Part shown: positions 50,585-61,204 of the stretch, piece by piece
Layout of the letters: every line of letters starts with the position of its first letter
How positions within the stretch are numbered: the first letter of the stretch is position 1
Source: Polynucleobacter finlandensis
Lineage (GTDB): Bacteria > Pseudomonadota > Gammaproteobacteria > Burkholderiales > Burkholderiaceae
Reading direction: 5' to 3'
DNA: 64,000 nucleotides
Assembly (NCBI RefSeq): GCF_018881755.1
Contig: NZ_JACVPS010000002.1
Location: 248,001 to 312,000, forward strand
The notes under the pieces: model-generated
What the model saw: only the letters and a program-made list of their open reading frames with translations
Told to the model about the DNA's origin: nothing
The model's database searches: none
Position numbers and translations under genes: made by a program

Positions 50585-52519
50585 ATGGGAAGAATTATCG
50601 GAATTGACTTAGGAACCACGAACTCGTGCGTTTCAGTTATTGAAAACAATACCCCTAAGGTTCTTGAGAACGCTGAAGGCGGTCGTACAACCCCATCCAT
50701 CATCGCCTATATGGAAGACGGTGAAGTCTTGGTTGGTGCGCCTGCAAAGCGTCAGTCAGTAACAAACCCAAAAAATACCGTTTACGCTGTCAAGCGTTTG
50801 ATGGGCCGTAAATTTACTGATGCCGAAGTGCAAAAAGATATTGGTCTCATGCCTTACAGCATTATTGCTGCTGACAATGGTGATGCTTGGGTTCAGGCGC
50901 GCGATAAGAAAATGGCGCCACAGCAAGTATCTGCAGAGATCTTGCGCAAAATGAAAAAAACCGCAGAAGACTACCTTGGTGAAGAAGTCACCGAGGCGGT
51001 GATTACTGTGCCTGCTTATTTCAATGACAGTCAACGTCAAGCAACTAAAGATGCTGGTCGTATTGCTGGTTTGGATGTCAAGCGCATCATCAACGAGCCA
51101 ACCGCTGCTGCATTGGCATTCGGCTTGGACAAGCAAGACAAGGTAGATCGTAAGATTGCCGTGTATGACTTAGGTGGCGGTACGTTTGACGTATCCATCA
51201 TTGAGATTGCTAACGTTGATGGTGAGAAACAGTTTGAAGTGCTCTCAACCAACGGTGACACGTTCTTAGGCGGTGAAGACTTTGACCAACGCATCATCGA
51301 CTGGATCATTGCTGAGTTCAAGAAAGAGCAAGGCGTTGATTTGAGCAAAGATGTGCTGGCATTACAGCGCCTGAAAGATGCTGCTGAAAAAGCCAAGATC
51401 GAATTGTCATCTGCACAACAAACAGAAATTAACCTGCCTTATGTGACTGCTGATGCCAGCGGCCCTAAGCACTTGAACCTTAAGTTGACCCGCGCTAAGT
51501 TGGAGTCTTTGGTTGAAGAGTTAATCATGCGTACTGCTGGTCCTTGCCTCACGGCGATTAAAGACGCTGGTGTAAACGTGGCTGATATTGACGACGTGAT
51601 TTTGGTCGGCGGTCAAACCCGTATGCCTGCAGTGCAAGACAAAGTAAAAGAAATCTTTGGTAAAGAGCCACGCAAAGACGTTAATCCTGATGAAGCGGTT
51701 GCTGTTGGTGCTGCGATTCAAGGTTCTGTGTTGTCTGGCGATCGTAAAGACGTATTGCTCTTGGACGTTACCCCATTGTCATTGGGTATCGAAACCTTGG
51801 GTGGCGTTATGACCAAGATGATTCCGAAGAACACCACCATTCCTACTAAGCATTCACAGGTCTATTCCACTGCGGAAGATAACCAACCTGCTGTGACGAT
51901 TAAGTGCTTCCAAGGTGAGCGTGAATTGGCTGCAGCAAACAAGTTACTTGGTGAATTCAACTTAGAAGGTATTGCTCCAGCACAACGGGGCATGCCCCAA
52001 ATTGAAGTGACCTTTGATATTGATGCTAACGGTATTTTGCATGTCACTGCAAAAGACAAAACCACTGGCAAAGAAAACAAGATCACCATCAAGGCTAACT
52101 CTGGTTTGACCGAAGAAGAAATTCAACGCATGGTTAAAGATGCTGAAGCCAATGCTGCTGAAGATAAGAAAGTGCTTGAGTTGGTAACTGCTCGTAACAC
52201 TGCGGATGCTTTGGCTCACTCTACCAAGAAGGCTTTGGAAGAGCATGGCGCAGGTCTAGAAGCTGCTGAAAAAGAAGCGATTGAAGCTGCCTTGAAAGAG
52301 TTGGACGAAGCCATCAAAGGTAGCGATAAAGCTGCGATTGAAGCTAAGACCGAAGCTTTGGGTAAGGCAAGTCAGAAGCTGGGTGAAAAAGCCATGGCTG
52401 CTGAACAAGCTAAAGCCGCTGCTGCTGCCCCGGGTGCGGCTCCAGGCGGTGCACAAGCTGCTGCCCCTGATGCTGATGTGGTTGACGCTGACTTTAAAGA
52501 GGTTGATGACAAGAAGTAA
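50585..52519 (+). CDS. dnaK: Chaperone DnaK (Hsp70)
   Basis: This is the ATP-dependent chaperone, 644 residues. The N-terminal ATPase domain has [35 protein letters not shown] and [14 protein letters not shown]. The substrate domain begins after the linker [19 protein letters not shown]. The lid ends in an Ala/Gly/Pro-rich tail with the conserved [16 protein letters not shown]. The ATG at 50585 is chosen because GRIIGIDLG is the universal N-terminus and GGAG lies before it; an upstream in-frame start at 50531 falls inside the promoter. Confidence 0.99.
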   Translation: MGRIIGIDLGTTNSCVSVIENNTPKVLENAEGGRTTPSIIAYMEDGEVLVGAPAKRQSVTNPKNTVYAVKRLMGRKFTDAEVQKDIGLMPYSIIAADNGDAWVQARDKKMAPQQVSAEILRKMKKTAEDYLGEEVTEAVITVPAYFNDSQRQATKDAGRIAGLDVKRIINEPTAAALAFGLDKQDKVDRKIAVYDLGGGTFDVSIIEIANVDGEKQFEVLSTNGDTFLGGEDFDQRIIDWIIAEFKKEQGVDLSKDVLALQRLKDAAEKAKIELSSAQQTEINLPYVTADASGPKHLNLKLTRAKLESLVEELIMRTAGPCLTAIKDAGVNVADIDDVILVGGQTRMPAVQDKVKEIFGKEPRKDVNPDEAVAVGAAIQGSVLSGDRKDVLLLDVTPLSLGIETLGGVMTKMIPKNTTIPTKHSQVYSTAEDNQPAVTIKCFQGERELAAANKLLGEFNLEGIAPAQRGMPQIEVTFDIDANGILHVTAKDKTTGKENKITIKANSGLTEEEIQRMVKDAEANAAEDKKVLELVTARNTADALAHSTKKALEEHGAGLEAAEKEAIEAALKELDEAIKGSDKAAIEAKTEALGKASQKLGEKAMAAEQAKAAAAAPGAAPGGAQAAAPDADVVDADFKEVDDKK

Positions 52520-52559
52520 TCGGAGTCATTTACATTTGTTTTTTTGAAGTAACTAAATA

Positions 52560-52584
52560 ACAAGTCGGCCTCGTGCCGACTTGT
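52560..52584. repeat. Perfect stem-loop between dnaK and dnaJ
   Basis: A 10-bp perfect inverted repeat ACAAGTCGGC (52560-52569) and GCCGACTTGT (52575-52584) has a 5-nt loop CTCGT. It lies 40 nt after dnaK and ends 28 nt before the dnaJ GTG. No T-run follows on the plus strand, so it looks more like an attenuator or an mRNA stability element than a full terminator. Confidence 0.8.
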
Positions 52585-52612
52585 GTCATTCAGGTTGTTG
52601 AGAGGAAGAGTT

Positions 52613-53746
52613 GTGCCGAAAAGTAAACGCGATTATTACGAAGTGCTTGGTGTAGCAAAGGGCGCGAGCGATGCAGAGCTAAAAACAGCCTATCGCAAAT
52701 TAGCAATGAAGCATCACCCTGATCGCAATCCGGATAGCAAAACAGCTGAAGGGCAGTTTAAAGAAGTTAAAGAGGCATATGAGGCCCTGACAGATCCTAA
52801 TAAACGTGCTGCCTATGATCAATATGGTCATGCTGGTGTAGACCCTTCGAGTGGTTTTGGCGGGGGTGGTTTTGGCGGTGGCGGAGGTTTTGCTGATGCC
52901 TTCGGTGATATTTTTGGCGACATCTTTGGTCAAGGCGGCGGTCGTCATGCTGGGCCCCAGGTTTATAAGGGTGCCGATTTACGCTACAACATGGATATCA
53001 CGCTTGAACAAGCGGCTGAGGGTTACACCACTCAAATACGTGTACCAAGTTGGAGTAGTTGCAAGCCGTGCCATGGCTCTGGCGCCGAGCCTGGTAGCAA
53101 GGCCGAAAAGTGTTCAACCTGCGATGGCCATGGTCAAGTCAGGGTTCAACAAGGCTTCTTCTCCATGCAACAAACTTGCCCTAAGTGCCGCGGCACTGGT
53201 GAGTACATTCCGAAACCGTGCAAGACTTGTCATGGCAGCGGTAAGCACAAAGAACAAAAAACACTCGAGATTAAAATTCCCGCAGGAATTGATGATGGTA
53301 TGCGTGTGCGCTCCGTCGGCAATGGCGAGCCCGGGATCAACGGCGGCCCCTCCGGAGATCTTTATGTTGAAGTCAGGGTCAAACCTCACAAGGTTTTTGA
53401 GCGCGACGGTAGCGATCTGCATGTTCAGATGCCGATCTCCTTTGCAACCGCCACTATTGGCGGCGAAATTGAAGTGCCAACCCTTTCTGGACGTGTTGAG
53501 TTCCCGATTCCGGAAGGTACTCAAACTGGCAAGACATTCCGCTTGCGTAGCAAAGGAATTAAGGGCTTACGCTCATCCCTCATTGGGGATCTATTTGTTC
53601 ATGTGATGGTGGAGACGCCAGTAAAACTCACGGACGAACAAAAAGGCCTACTCAAGAAATTTGATGACAGCCTAAAGTCAGGTGGCGATAAACATAACCC
53701 CCATCAAAAGGGTTGGTTCGACGGCGTGAAGAGTTTCTTTAGTTAA
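52613..53746 (+). CDS. dnaJ: Chaperone DnaJ (Hsp40)
   Basis: This is the DnaK co-chaperone that stimulates ATP hydrolysis, 377 residues. The J-domain ([20 protein letters not shown] with HHPDRNPD) is followed by a Gly/Phe-rich linker. Four zinc-binding CxxCxGxG repeats come next ([32 protein letters not shown]), then the C-terminal substrate domains. The start is a GTG at 52613 with AGAGGAAG upstream; an earlier in-frame start at 52583 would lie in the stem-loop. Its stop abuts that of convergent panB (TAATTA). Confidence 0.98.
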   Translation: MPKSKRDYYEVLGVAKGASDAELKTAYRKLAMKHHPDRNPDSKTAEGQFKEVKEAYEALTDPNKRAAYDQYGHAGVDPSSGFGGGGFGGGGGFADAFGDIFGDIFGQGGGRHAGPQVYKGADLRYNMDITLEQAAEGYTTQIRVPSWSSCKPCHGSGAEPGSKAEKCSTCDGHGQVRVQQGFFSMQQTCPKCRGTGEYIPKPCKTCHGSGKHKEQKTLEIKIPAGIDDGMRVRSVGNGEPGINGGPSGDLYVEVRVKPHKVFERDGSDLHVQMPISFATATIGGEIEVPTLSGRVEFPIPEGTQTGKTFRLRSKGIKGLRSSLIGDLFVHVMVETPVKLTDEQKGLLKKFDDSLKSGGDKHNPHQKGWFDGVKSFFS

Positions 53747-54565
53747 TTAACCAGCAAAGCCGTGTTCGGTGCCGGGAAATTTTCCGGACTTGACTTCTCG
53801 AACATAGGCTTTGACTGCAGCCTCAATAGAGGCATGACCATCCATAAAGTTTTTGACAAACTTGGGTGGTTTTCCTGGGCTGATGCCCAACATATCCTGC
53901 AACACTAAAACTTGCCCAGAGCAATCTGGACCCGCTCCAATTCCGATGGTGGGAATAGTGAGTGATTTGGTAATTGCTGCGCCTAATGAAGAGGGGATAG
54001 CTTCAAGCACCAGCATTTGTGCGCCAGCTTTTTCACAGGCTAAGGCTTGTTCGCGCATCAGGCTTGCAGCATCTTTTGATTTACCCTGAACTTTGTAGCC
54101 ACCCAAAACATGAACAGACTGAGGCAATAATCCGAGGTGGGCACACACTGGAACGCTGCGCTCTACCAAATATCGAATGATGTCAGTTTGCCAGTCGCCA
54201 CCACCTTCAAGCTTCACCATATCTGCGCCAGCGCGCATGAGTTCAGCAGCAGAGTCTAGAGCTTGGACCGGATCGCCATAACTAGCAAAGGGTAAGTCGG
54301 CAATGATGAATGCATGGGTGTTCGCACGAACGACACATTCTGTGTGATAGGCCACTTGCTCAACCGTAACAGGGGTAGTGCTGGAATGACCTTGAATCAC
54401 GTTACCCAGTGAGTCACCAATCAGAATCGTTTCAACACCGCAACGATTTAATAGCGCTGACATGGTTGAGTCATAAGCCGTCAACATCGAAATCTTCTCT
54501 CCATCAGCATGCATGGAAAGAAGATTGGAAATAGTAATTGGCTTATCGCTCTGTAAGTAACCCAT
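53747..54565 (-). CDS. panB: 3-methyl-2-oxobutanoate hydroxymethyltransferase
   Basis: This enzyme makes ketopantoate from alpha-ketoisovalerate and methylene-tetrahydrofolate, the first committed step to pantothenate and CoA. The 272-residue protein has [67 protein letters not shown] and [19 protein letters not shown]. The metal-binding Asp and Glu residues are intact. It lies 17 nt downstream of the folK coding region on the same strand; panC is not in the window. Confidence 0.98.
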   Translation of the reverse strand: MGYLQSDKPITISNLLSMHADGEKISMLTAYDSTMSALLNRCGVETILIGDSLGNVIQGHSSTTPVTVEQVAYHTECVVRANTHAFIIADLPFASYGDPVQALDSAAELMRAGADMVKLEGGGDWQTDIIRYLVERSVPVCAHLGLLPQSVHVLGGYKVQGKSKDAASLMREQALACEKAGAQMLVLEAIPSSLGAAITKSLTIPTIGIGAGPDCSGQVLVLQDMLGISPGKPPKFVKNFMDGHASIEAAVKAYVREVKSGKFPGTEHGFAG

Positions 54566-54582
54566 GAAGAGAGTTTAATGAA

Positions 54583-55110
54583 TTAATGCGCTGTTTGGCT
54601 AGAAACGGCTTTTTCCCCACAATTACAGTTGCGGCAGGGTAGCTTTTCAATTCTTTGGTGAGCTACTTGGGGTAAATAGGTCTTCAGTACGCCAAAATTG
54701 GGCAGGAAGAAATCGGGTGCAATCTCTAGGAGCGGCAGCAGGACAAATGAGCGTTCAATGATGCGGGGGTGAGGCAAAGTCAATTCGGTATCGTCTTGAG
54801 AAACCCCCTCGAATGACAAAATATCCAGATCTAACGTGCGTGGGGCATTCGTGTAAGGACGTTCCCGACCAAATTCTTGCTCAACAGCCTGACAGATATG
54901 CAAAAGGCCGTAGGGACTCAGTTCAGTCTCAATTTCAATAACGGCATTGATATAGTCACCACCTAGAGCTTCTACGGGCGCGCTCTGATAAAAACAGCTT
55001 TTGGCTAGGATGCTAAGTTCTCGGCGTTGGGCAAGGCAAACGATCGCATCAGTAATGAGCTGACGTGTGTCGCCGATGTTGCCGCCAAATCCAATAAACG
55101 CCCGAGCCAT
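54583..55110 (-). CDS. folK: 2-amino-4-hydroxy-6-hydroxymethyldihydropteridine pyrophosphokinase
   Basis: This enzyme transfers pyrophosphate from ATP to hydroxymethyl-dihydropterin in folate synthesis. From the ATG at 55110 it has 175 residues. It begins ARAFIGFGGNIGDTRQLI and carries the signature GRERPYTNAPRTLDLDIL, with the magnesium-binding Asp residues, and LTLPHPRIIERSFVLLPLLE. The start at 55110 matches the family N-terminus; an upstream ATG at 55125 adds five residues. The C-terminus carries an unusual CRNCNC cluster near its end, outside the catalytic fold. Confidence 0.96.
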   Translation of the reverse strand: MARAFIGFGGNIGDTRQLITDAIVCLAQRRELSILAKSCFYQSAPVEALGGDYINAVIEIETELSPYGLLHICQAVEQEFGRERPYTNAPRTLDLDILSFEGVSQDDTELTLPHPRIIERSFVLLPLLEIAPDFFLPNFGVLKTYLPQVAHQRIEKLPCRNCNCGEKAVSSQTAH

Positions 55111-55163
55111 ACAATTCCCAAACAAGATATGAAACTACTTTACTGAAATTTCCTCAATCTTGC

Positions 55164-56570
55164 TTAGCTTGCGTCAGCTTCAGTGGGTGTGGCTGACTTA
55201 GGCTTTCTGCGACGACGTCTTTTGGCTGGGGAATTGGCGCTACTATTGCCAGATTCATTCTTAGCGGATGCCATCAAAGCCTCTTGTCCAGAAGGCTCTG
55301 CAGCAATAAAGCTTGTCCACCATTCACCTAAAGCAGGATTTTGTTCGCCAGTAGCACAACGAAGCAACATGAAGTCATAACCCGCTCTAAAGCGAGGGGA
55401 TTCAATGAGGCGATAAGGGTAGCGACCAACCCGCTTTTCAAAACGAGGTTGCATGGACCAAATTTCTCGCATATCACTCTCAAAGCGGCGCTGAATCGTC
55501 ATGCCACTGCTTTGGGTGGCAATCGTATCGTCCATCGCATCATGCAGCGCTGGAATATTAGACATGCCTTTAGCAATGTTCTGCTTCCAGTTTTTCAAAA
55601 GATCAGGCCAGAGCAAGGTTGCAAAGAGGAAGCCGGCCGAAACACTTTTGCCAGATTGGATGCGTTCGTCAGTATTGGCGAGCGCTAAGCGAACAAAATC
55701 TTGAGCCCCTTTAGAGTCTGCTTTCGTATCGAGGATGTGATCGAGCAGAGGGAGCAGGCCGTGGTGTAATCCAGCATCGCGCAATCCCTGAATGGCCGCC
55801 CAAGAATACCCAGACATTAATAGTTTGAGGATTTCATCAAAGAGTCGAGCTGCAGGCACATCGTGAATTAAATTACCAAGCTTGGCAATGGGTGCGCGTG
55901 TTGCAGCATCTAAAGTAAATCCTGTTTTGGCGGCAAAGCGAATCGCTCGCAACATCCGAATGGGGTCTTCGCGATACCGTTTCGCGGGGTCGCCAATCAT
56001 GCGTAAAGTTTTCTTTTGCATGTCCGCCATGCCGCCGTGATAGTCAAGCACTGTCTCGGTAGATGGGTCGTAGTACATGGCGTTAATACTGAAATCGCGT
56101 CGTGCAGCATCTTCATGCTGCGAGCCCCAAACGTTATCGCGCAGAATACGACCACTCTCAGCCACATGGTCTCCAGCGTTATCCAGCAAGGCTCTAAAGG
56201 TCGATACTTCAATAATCTCGGGCGCGCCTTTACCAAAAAAAGTGACGTGCACAATCTGAAAACGACGACCAATGAGGCGCGCTTTGCGAAAGAGTTTTTG
56301 CACTTGGTCCGGAGTGGCGTTGGTTGCTACATCGAAATCTTTTGGCCCAATGCCTAGAGCCAAATCACGTACTGCACCACCTACGATGAAAGCTTCATAG
56401 CCAGCTTGCTGGAGCGTATCTGTCACTTTGACTGCGTTCTTAGACAGCAGATGCGGATCAATGCGATGGGTTTTTTTAGGGACGCGCTTCGGTGCGCCTG
56501 TGTGGTTGGCTTGCGTATGTCGATCCATAGGATCACGACGCAAGATGCGCTTGATGAATTTAGTAATCAT
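55164..56570 (-). CDS. pcnB: Poly(A) polymerase PcnB
   Basis: This enzyme adds 3' poly(A) tails that promote RNA decay. The 468-residue protein has the nucleotidyltransferase core AFIVGGAVRDLALGIGPKDFDVATNA, RRDFSINAMYYDP and DPIRMLRAIRFAAKTGF. An arginine-rich C-terminal tail (KRRRRRKPKSAT) follows, as in proteobacterial PcnB rather than CCA-adding enzymes. The N-terminal RRDPMDRH region is basic. Its start overlaps the stop of the HAD phosphatase gene (56567-56570). Confidence 0.95.
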   Translation of the reverse strand: MITKFIKRILRRDPMDRHTQANHTGAPKRVPKKTHRIDPHLLSKNAVKVTDTLQQAGYEAFIVGGAVRDLALGIGPKDFDVATNATPDQVQKLFRKARLIGRRFQIVHVTFFGKGAPEIIEVSTFRALLDNAGDHVAESGRILRDNVWGSQHEDAARRDFSINAMYYDPSTETVLDYHGGMADMQKKTLRMIGDPAKRYREDPIRMLRAIRFAAKTGFTLDAATRAPIAKLGNLIHDVPAARLFDEILKLLMSGYSWAAIQGLRDAGLHHGLLPLLDHILDTKADSKGAQDFVRLALANTDERIQSGKSVSAGFLFATLLWPDLLKNWKQNIAKGMSNIPALHDAMDDTIATQSSGMTIQRRFESDMREIWSMQPRFEKRVGRYPYRLIESPRFRAGYDFMLLRCATGEQNPALGEWWTSFIAAEPSGQEALMASAKNESGNSSANSPAKRRRRRKPKSATPTEADAS

Positions 56571-57247
56571 GCAAACAATTCAAGAATAGGCCAATTGCGT
56601 TTGGCTGCTTCGCTACGAAGATGTTTATCTGGATTGGTGGCAACAGGATTACTAACCTTTTCTAAAAGCGGTAAATCATTCATTGAATCCGAGTAAAAAT
56701 AACTGCGCGGCAATTGGTCTAAAGCAAGGTTCTGACTCGCTAACCAATCATGCACCCTTTGGATCTTACCTTCACGAAAGTTTGGAATGCCTTTTACTTC
56801 ACCCGTGAAGTTCGCTAAGGGATTATCTCCTGTAGTCGCAGGTTCAGTGGCAATTAGATGTTCGATGCCAAAGCGCTCTACGATCGGGCGAGTGACAAAG
56901 CTATTGGTAGCAGTGACCACACAGCAGAGATCTCCAGCATCTTGATGCCGTTTAACGAGGTCCAGGGCTTGTTGGCGTAATTGGCCGTGGATGACTTCAT
57001 TCATAAAGGCATCGTGCCATTCTTTCAGTTGGGCGCGTGAATGCTCTGAGAGTGGCTTTAAGGCAAAGCGCAGGAATGCATGGATATCGAGCTTGCCCTC
57101 TTTGTAATCTTGATAAAAGCGCTCGTTTTGTTCTGCGTAATATTGGCTATCAACTACCCCAATGCGGGCCAAGAATTGCCCCCATTCGTAATCACTATCA
57201 CATGGTAGGAGGGTGTTATCTAGGTCGAAGAGAGCAAGTTGAGTCAT
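56567..57247 (-). CDS. HAD superfamily (IB subfamily) phosphatase, SerB-like
   Basis: This cytoplasmic phosphatase of 226 residues has the HAD catalytic motif I LALFDLDNTLLPCDSD, motif II in VVTATNSF, the lysine in EGKIQRVHDWL, and the metal motif FYSDSMNDLPLLEKV. The helical cap between motif I and II places it in the IB subgroup with SerB and CicA-like enzymes. The substrate cannot be read from sequence. It sits between hda (9 nt upstream) and pcnB, a conserved neighbourhood in Burkholderiales. Confidence 0.92.
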   Translation of the reverse strand: MTQLALFDLDNTLLPCDSDYEWGQFLARIGVVDSQYYAEQNERFYQDYKEGKLDIHAFLRFALKPLSEHSRAQLKEWHDAFMNEVIHGQLRQQALDLVKRHQDAGDLCCVVTATNSFVTRPIVERFGIEHLIATEPATTGDNPLANFTGEVKGIPNFREGKIQRVHDWLASQNLALDQLPRSYFYSDSMNDLPLLEKVSNPVATNPDKHLRSEAAKRNWPILELFA

Positions 57248-57256
57248 TAAATATTT

Positions 57257-58015
57257 TTATTTGGGCTGTAAGAGCTCGCGCACTAGTGGCAAGGTTACGG
57301 CACGTTTTGTTTCCAGAGAATAAGAATCTAAAGCATCCATTAAGGCCATTAAATTTGGCATGTCACGATAAAAGCGATTTAACAACCAAGGCAGTACGTC
57401 TGGTGATAACACGAGACCGCGCGCCTGAGCTGCCTGTTCTAAGGCTTGTATTTTCTCATCATCGTCTAAAAGATGGGTTTGGAAGATTAAGCCCCATCCA
57501 AGGCGTGTGCGCAGATCTTCGCGAAGCTCGAGGTTAGCCGGCGCTGCTTTACCGGCCATAAAGATATGAATAGCCTTGCTTGCTTGAACGCCATTGAGAA
57601 TCCGAAACAAGGCGGCAACCAGACGCTCATCTAAACGATCTACATCATCCACGGTAATCACAGAGGGTGTATCGAGTTCTTCCAAGGAGCCCATCTTTTC
57701 TTCGAGCCGTACCCAGGAAATCGGTTCACTTGGACTCAAGGGGAAGCACTCAATACCAAATTGCTCTGCTGCATTACCTAGTGCTGTCAGCAGGTGGCTG
57801 CGTCCGGAGCCTTCTGGCCCCCACCAGTAAATCCAGCGCTCATTTAAAGGATTTTCTGCGGCGCCATTATTTTTTTTGCTTGCCCAACGATTGACTAAGT
57901 TACGCAAACTAGAAATCAGCGCTAGATCCTCGCCTGGCAAAAAATTATCGAGGGTGGCTTTGGGGGTGTGGCTGATATCAAGTGCAAATTGTCTCGGCAG
58001 CGGAGTCTTATTCAT
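57257..58015 (-). CDS. hda: DnaA regulatory inactivator Hda
   Basis: With the DNA-loaded beta clamp, Hda stimulates ATP hydrolysis by DnaA and so prevents re-initiation. From the ATG at 58015 the protein has 252 residues. An N-terminal stretch (RQFALDIS) is a likely clamp-binding motif. A DnaA-like AAA domain follows with Walker A YWWGPEGSGRSHLLTALG, Walker B VITVDDVDRL, and the sensor-2 region LMALMDALDSYSLETKRAVT. It lacks the DNA-binding domain of DnaA. The next gene upstream, the AI-2E-type permease, ends 11 nt before it. Confidence 0.93.
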   Translation of the reverse strand: MNKTPLPRQFALDISHTPKATLDNFLPGEDLALISSLRNLVNRWASKKNNGAAENPLNERWIYWWGPEGSGRSHLLTALGNAAEQFGIECFPLSPSEPISWVRLEEKMGSLEELDTPSVITVDDVDRLDERLVAALFRILNGVQASKAIHIFMAGKAAPANLELREDLRTRLGWGLIFQTHLLDDDEKIQALEQAAQARGLVLSPDVLPWLLNRFYRDMPNLMALMDALDSYSLETKRAVTLPLVRELLQPK

Positions 58016-58026
58016 TACTACTAAGC

Positions 58027-59016
58027 CTACTTTTGATACCAAGCGCTTTGGGTATAGCGTGACCAGGTGTATTTCATGAGGACTAGGCTGACTGCGCTAA
58101 TTGGCAGAGCGAGCAGTACGCCAAAGAAGCCGAATAATTTACCGAACAATAACAAGGCAAACAAAACAGCCACGGGATGCAAGCCAATACGCTCACCAAC
58201 TAAGCGGGGCGTGAGAAAGAAGCCCTCAAGAAATTGTCCAATGCCGTATACGACCAGCACGCCAATCACTGCACCGCCTGGACCAAATTGTAAAAGTGCA
58301 GACAGGACTGCCAAAGTAAGGCCTAGAGCAATGCCAATGTAGGGAATCACAATCATGAGTGCTGTGAATACACCCAAGGCAACCGCCCCTTTGATGCCAA
58401 TGAAGCTTAAGCCAATGCTATAGAAAATAGACATGATGGAAATAACAATGAGCATTCCCCTGAGATATTGAGACAGCAAGCCATCGGTATGCATCGCGAG
58501 GTGATGTACGGTCTCTTGTGCGCGCTGGGGTACTATTTGTTTGAGCAATGCAAAGAAGTGATCCCAATCTATCAGCAGATAGAACATCACAAACAGAATT
58601 AAGACCGCATTGACAAAGCCAGCAATCACAGAACTTCCAGACATCAGCACTGTGTCAAGGGTCGTGCTCATGAGTGCATCGGCGTTATCGTTGATGTGCT
58701 CGGTGATTTTTTGGGTGACATTGGCCTTCAGATCCATCCAATCAACATTGATATGAAATTCAATGAGTTTTGGGCCTAACCAAGCTTGGGTATTTTGAAT
58801 CCAGGTTGGTAACTGCGTTTTGATCAGGGGAATCTCGTTTTTAAGCAGGCCGATAAACAGGGCTAGGATGAAAAAAACCAGCCCGAGGCCAATAATCATG
58901 GCAATCGCAGCTGCCACAGTGCGGGGGATCTTTTTCCCCTCAAGCCATAGGCAAACTGGGCGCAGGGCATACGCCAGAATGAATGCGGTGAGAAAAGGGG
59001 TAAAAATTTCAGCCAT
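58027..59016 (-). CDS. AI-2E family transporter (PerM/YdiK-like)
   Basis: This membrane protein of 329 residues has seven to eight hydrophobic helices, including FILAYALRPVCLWLEG near the N-terminus. The conserved C-terminal block has VIPYIGIALGLTLAVL, GIGQFLEGFFLTPRLVGERIGLHPVAVLFALLLFG. The family includes AI-2 exporters and Na+/H+ antiporters, and function cannot be told apart by sequence. Its position between purM and hda is conserved in many proteobacteria and supports the perM assignment, not a quorum-sensing role. Confidence 0.93.
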   Translation of the reverse strand: MAEIFTPFLTAFILAYALRPVCLWLEGKKIPRTVAAAIAMIIGLGLVFFILALFIGLLKNEIPLIKTQLPTWIQNTQAWLGPKLIEFHINVDWMDLKANVTQKITEHINDNADALMSTTLDTVLMSGSSVIAGFVNAVLILFVMFYLLIDWDHFFALLKQIVPQRAQETVHHLAMHTDGLLSQYLRGMLIVISIMSIFYSIGLSFIGIKGAVALGVFTALMIVIPYIGIALGLTLAVLSALLQFGPGGAVIGVLVVYGIGQFLEGFFLTPRLVGERIGLHPVAVLFALLLFGKLFGFFGVLLALPISAVSLVLMKYTWSRYTQSAWYQK

Positions 59017-59088
59017 CGTGCATGAATCCTCTAGAATTCAATGATTCTACTGATCAAGTAGCGTTTTTACTAATCTTCGACCTCTGCC

Positions 59089-60141
59089 ATGACCTCATCT
59101 ACTCATTCTTCCTCAAAAGGCCTTTCCTACCGCGACGCAGGTGTCGATATTGATGCTGGGGATGATTTAGTTGATCGTATTAAGCCTTTGGCCAAAAAGA
59201 CCATGCGCGAGGGTGTTTTGGCAGGTATCGGCGGTTTCGGAGCTCTTTTTGAGGTGCCCAAGCGCTACAAAGAACCAGTATTGGTTTCGGGTACCGACGG
59301 CGTTGGCACTAAGTTGCGCTTAGCTTTTGAATGGAATCGCCATGACACCATCGGTCAAGACCTGGTGGCGATGAGCGTCAACGATATTTTGGTGCAGGGT
59401 GCAGAGCCCCTCTTTTTCTTAGATTATTTTGCTTGCGGCAAGCTTAGCGTTGATACGGCAACTACCGTAGTGGCTGGTATTGCTCATGGTTGCGAATTAT
59501 CTGGCTGCGCCCTCATCGGTGGTGAAACTGCTGAAATGCCTGGTATGTATCCCCCAGGTGAATATGACCTAGCTGGTTTTGCGGTGGGCGCGGTTGAGAA
59601 ATCTAAAATTATTACTGGTGCAACGATTGCCCCAGGCGATGTGGTCTTGGCAATCGCTTCCAGTGGCGCTCATTCCAATGGCTATTCTTTAGTGCGCAAA
59701 ATTATTGAACGCGCCGGCGCAAAACCAAGTGATGATTTAGGTGGTCGCTCATTGGGTGATGTAGTGATGGCGCCGACAGAAATTTATGTGAAGCCACTAT
59801 TGAAGTTGATTTCAGAAATCAACGTTAAGGGCATGGCGCACATTACTGGCGGTGGTCTAGTAGATAACGTGCCGCGCGTACTCCCAGAAAATACTCAAGC
59901 AGTTTTACATCGCGATAGCTGGCAAATGCCAGAGCTCTTCCGTTGGTTGCAAATGAAGGGTGGCGTTGCCGATGCGGAGATGGTGCGCGTCTTTAACTGC
60001 GGTATTGGTATGGTGGTGATTGTTTCTGCTGATCAAGCAGAAGCCGCTATTAAGTCACTCAATAGCCAAGGCTTAACAGCGTGGACTGTTGGTGATGTGG
60101 TTGAACGACCTAAAGACGCTCCGCAAACCATCGTGATCTAA
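59089..60141 (+). CDS. purM: Phosphoribosylformylglycinamidine cyclo-ligase
   Basis: This enzyme closes the imidazole ring of aminoimidazole ribonucleotide in purine synthesis. The 350-residue protein has [76 protein letters not shown] and [15 protein letters not shown]. It is divergent from the AI-2E-type permease (72 nt). Its stop overlaps that of convergent miaA in CTAA. Confidence 0.98.
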   Translation: MTSSTHSSSKGLSYRDAGVDIDAGDDLVDRIKPLAKKTMREGVLAGIGGFGALFEVPKRYKEPVLVSGTDGVGTKLRLAFEWNRHDTIGQDLVAMSVNDILVQGAEPLFFLDYFACGKLSVDTATTVVAGIAHGCELSGCALIGGETAEMPGMYPPGEYDLAGFAVGAVEKSKIITGATIAPGDVVLAIASSGAHSNGYSLVRKIIERAGAKPSDDLGGRSLGDVVMAPTEIYVKPLLKLISEINVKGMAHITGGGLVDNVPRVLPENTQAVLHRDSWQMPELFRWLQMKGGVADAEMVRVFNCGIGMVVIVSADQAEAAIKSLNSQGLTAWTVGDVVERPKDAPQTIVI

Positions 60142-61148
60142 GCTGATTGAATTAAAGTTTGCTTGCAGTAGTCTAGAGCTGCCTTTAACTCTGCTGGGTT
60201 AAAGGGGTCAAAAGTATTTCTATCGGCAATCGCTCTTAACCAAGTTAACTGCCTTTTGCCGAGCTGTCTTGTGGCCGCCAAAGCTTTGTAGCGCATCTGC
60301 TCCCAATCGGACTGGCCATCTAGATATTCCCAAATTTGTCGATATCCTACCGAGCGAATCGCTGGTAGATCGGGATGCAGGGCAGTGTTAGTGCGAAGCT
60401 TTTCCACTTCCTGAATCAATCCACCATTGAGCATTTCATCAAAGCGTTTTTCTAGATTGGCATGTAGTCTGCTGCGATCACTAGGCTCAAGCGAGACAAG
60501 ATTAATCCACTCGGGAATGGCGGAGCCTTCTCGGCCGTCTTCGCTGGGTGAGTCTGCTAATAACTCAGACATGGGCTGTCCAGTAATTTCATACACCTCA
60601 AGAGCGCGTTGCACCCTTTGAGAATCATTGGGCATTAACCGTGCCGCCGTGATCGGATCAAGCTTCATTAATTCTGCGTGCATCGCTGGCCAGCCAAGCG
60701 CTTTGCCTCGCTTATCTAGACGTACGCGGATATCTGCATCAGCTGGTGGCAAAGAAGATAGGCCATGTGCCCATGCACGCCAATACAACATCGTGCCACC
60801 GACAACTACTGGGATATTGCCGCGTGCGCGTATTTCTTCACAGAGTCGCTTGGCATCGTTGGCAAACTTTGCTGCTGAATAAACCTCTGTTGGATCCAGA
60901 ATATCAATGAGATGGTGAATCACTGCAGCTTGCTCTGCTTGAGTAGGTTTAGCACTACCAATATCCAAACCACGATAGACCAAAGCAGAGTCCATGCTAA
61001 TGAGTTCGATCGTCAAGCCAAGCGATTGCGCATGCTCTGCGAGAGACATGGCGAGATGGGTTTTGCCTGCGCCTGTAGGGCCCACAATACAGAGGATGGG
61101 TTTGCTAATAGGAGCATGCTGAGGCTGAATGTGAGGTTCAGTTTGCAT
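60138..61148 (-). CDS. miaA: tRNA dimethylallyltransferase MiaA
   Basis: This enzyme adds a dimethylallyl group to A37 of UNN-decoding tRNAs. From the ATG at 61148 it has 336 residues. It carries the P-loop [39 protein letters not shown], the catalytic region [35 protein letters not shown] and [16 protein letters not shown] longer open frame to 61313 runs through the dedA start and its extra 55 residues look non-coding, so I reject it. Confidence 0.96.
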   Translation of the reverse strand: MQTEPHIQPQHAPISKPILCIVGPTGAGKTHLAMSLAEHAQSLGLTIELISMDSALVYRGLDIGSAKPTQAEQAAVIHHLIDILDPTEVYSAAKFANDAKRLCEEIRARGNIPVVVGGTMLYWRAWAHGLSSLPPADADIRVRLDKRGKALGWPAMHAELMKLDPITAARLMPNDSQRVQRALEVYEITGQPMSELLADSPSEDGREGSAIPEWINLVSLEPSDRSRLHANLEKRFDEMLNGGLIQEVEKLRTNTALHPDLPAIRSVGYRQIWEYLDGQSDWEQMRYKALAATRQLGKRQLTWLRAIADRNTFDPFNPAELKAALDYCKQTLIQSA

Positions 61149-61204
61149 CCCTTGATTATAGGAGCCTGTTAATATCCGCTTCAAGCTAATCGTTGGAGTG
61201 CAAG

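Noticed and set aside
52851..53606. 251-codon open frame in another frame of dnaJ
   Set aside because: It overlaps the intact DnaJ sequence completely. The product is Val/Ser/Pro-rich without domains, so it is a frame shadow.
58027..59016. Reading the AI-2E-family gene as evidence of quorum sensing
   Set aside because: The family name covers transporters of several functions, no lsr or luxS genes are nearby, and the purM-permease-hda order is a general proteobacterial arrangement.
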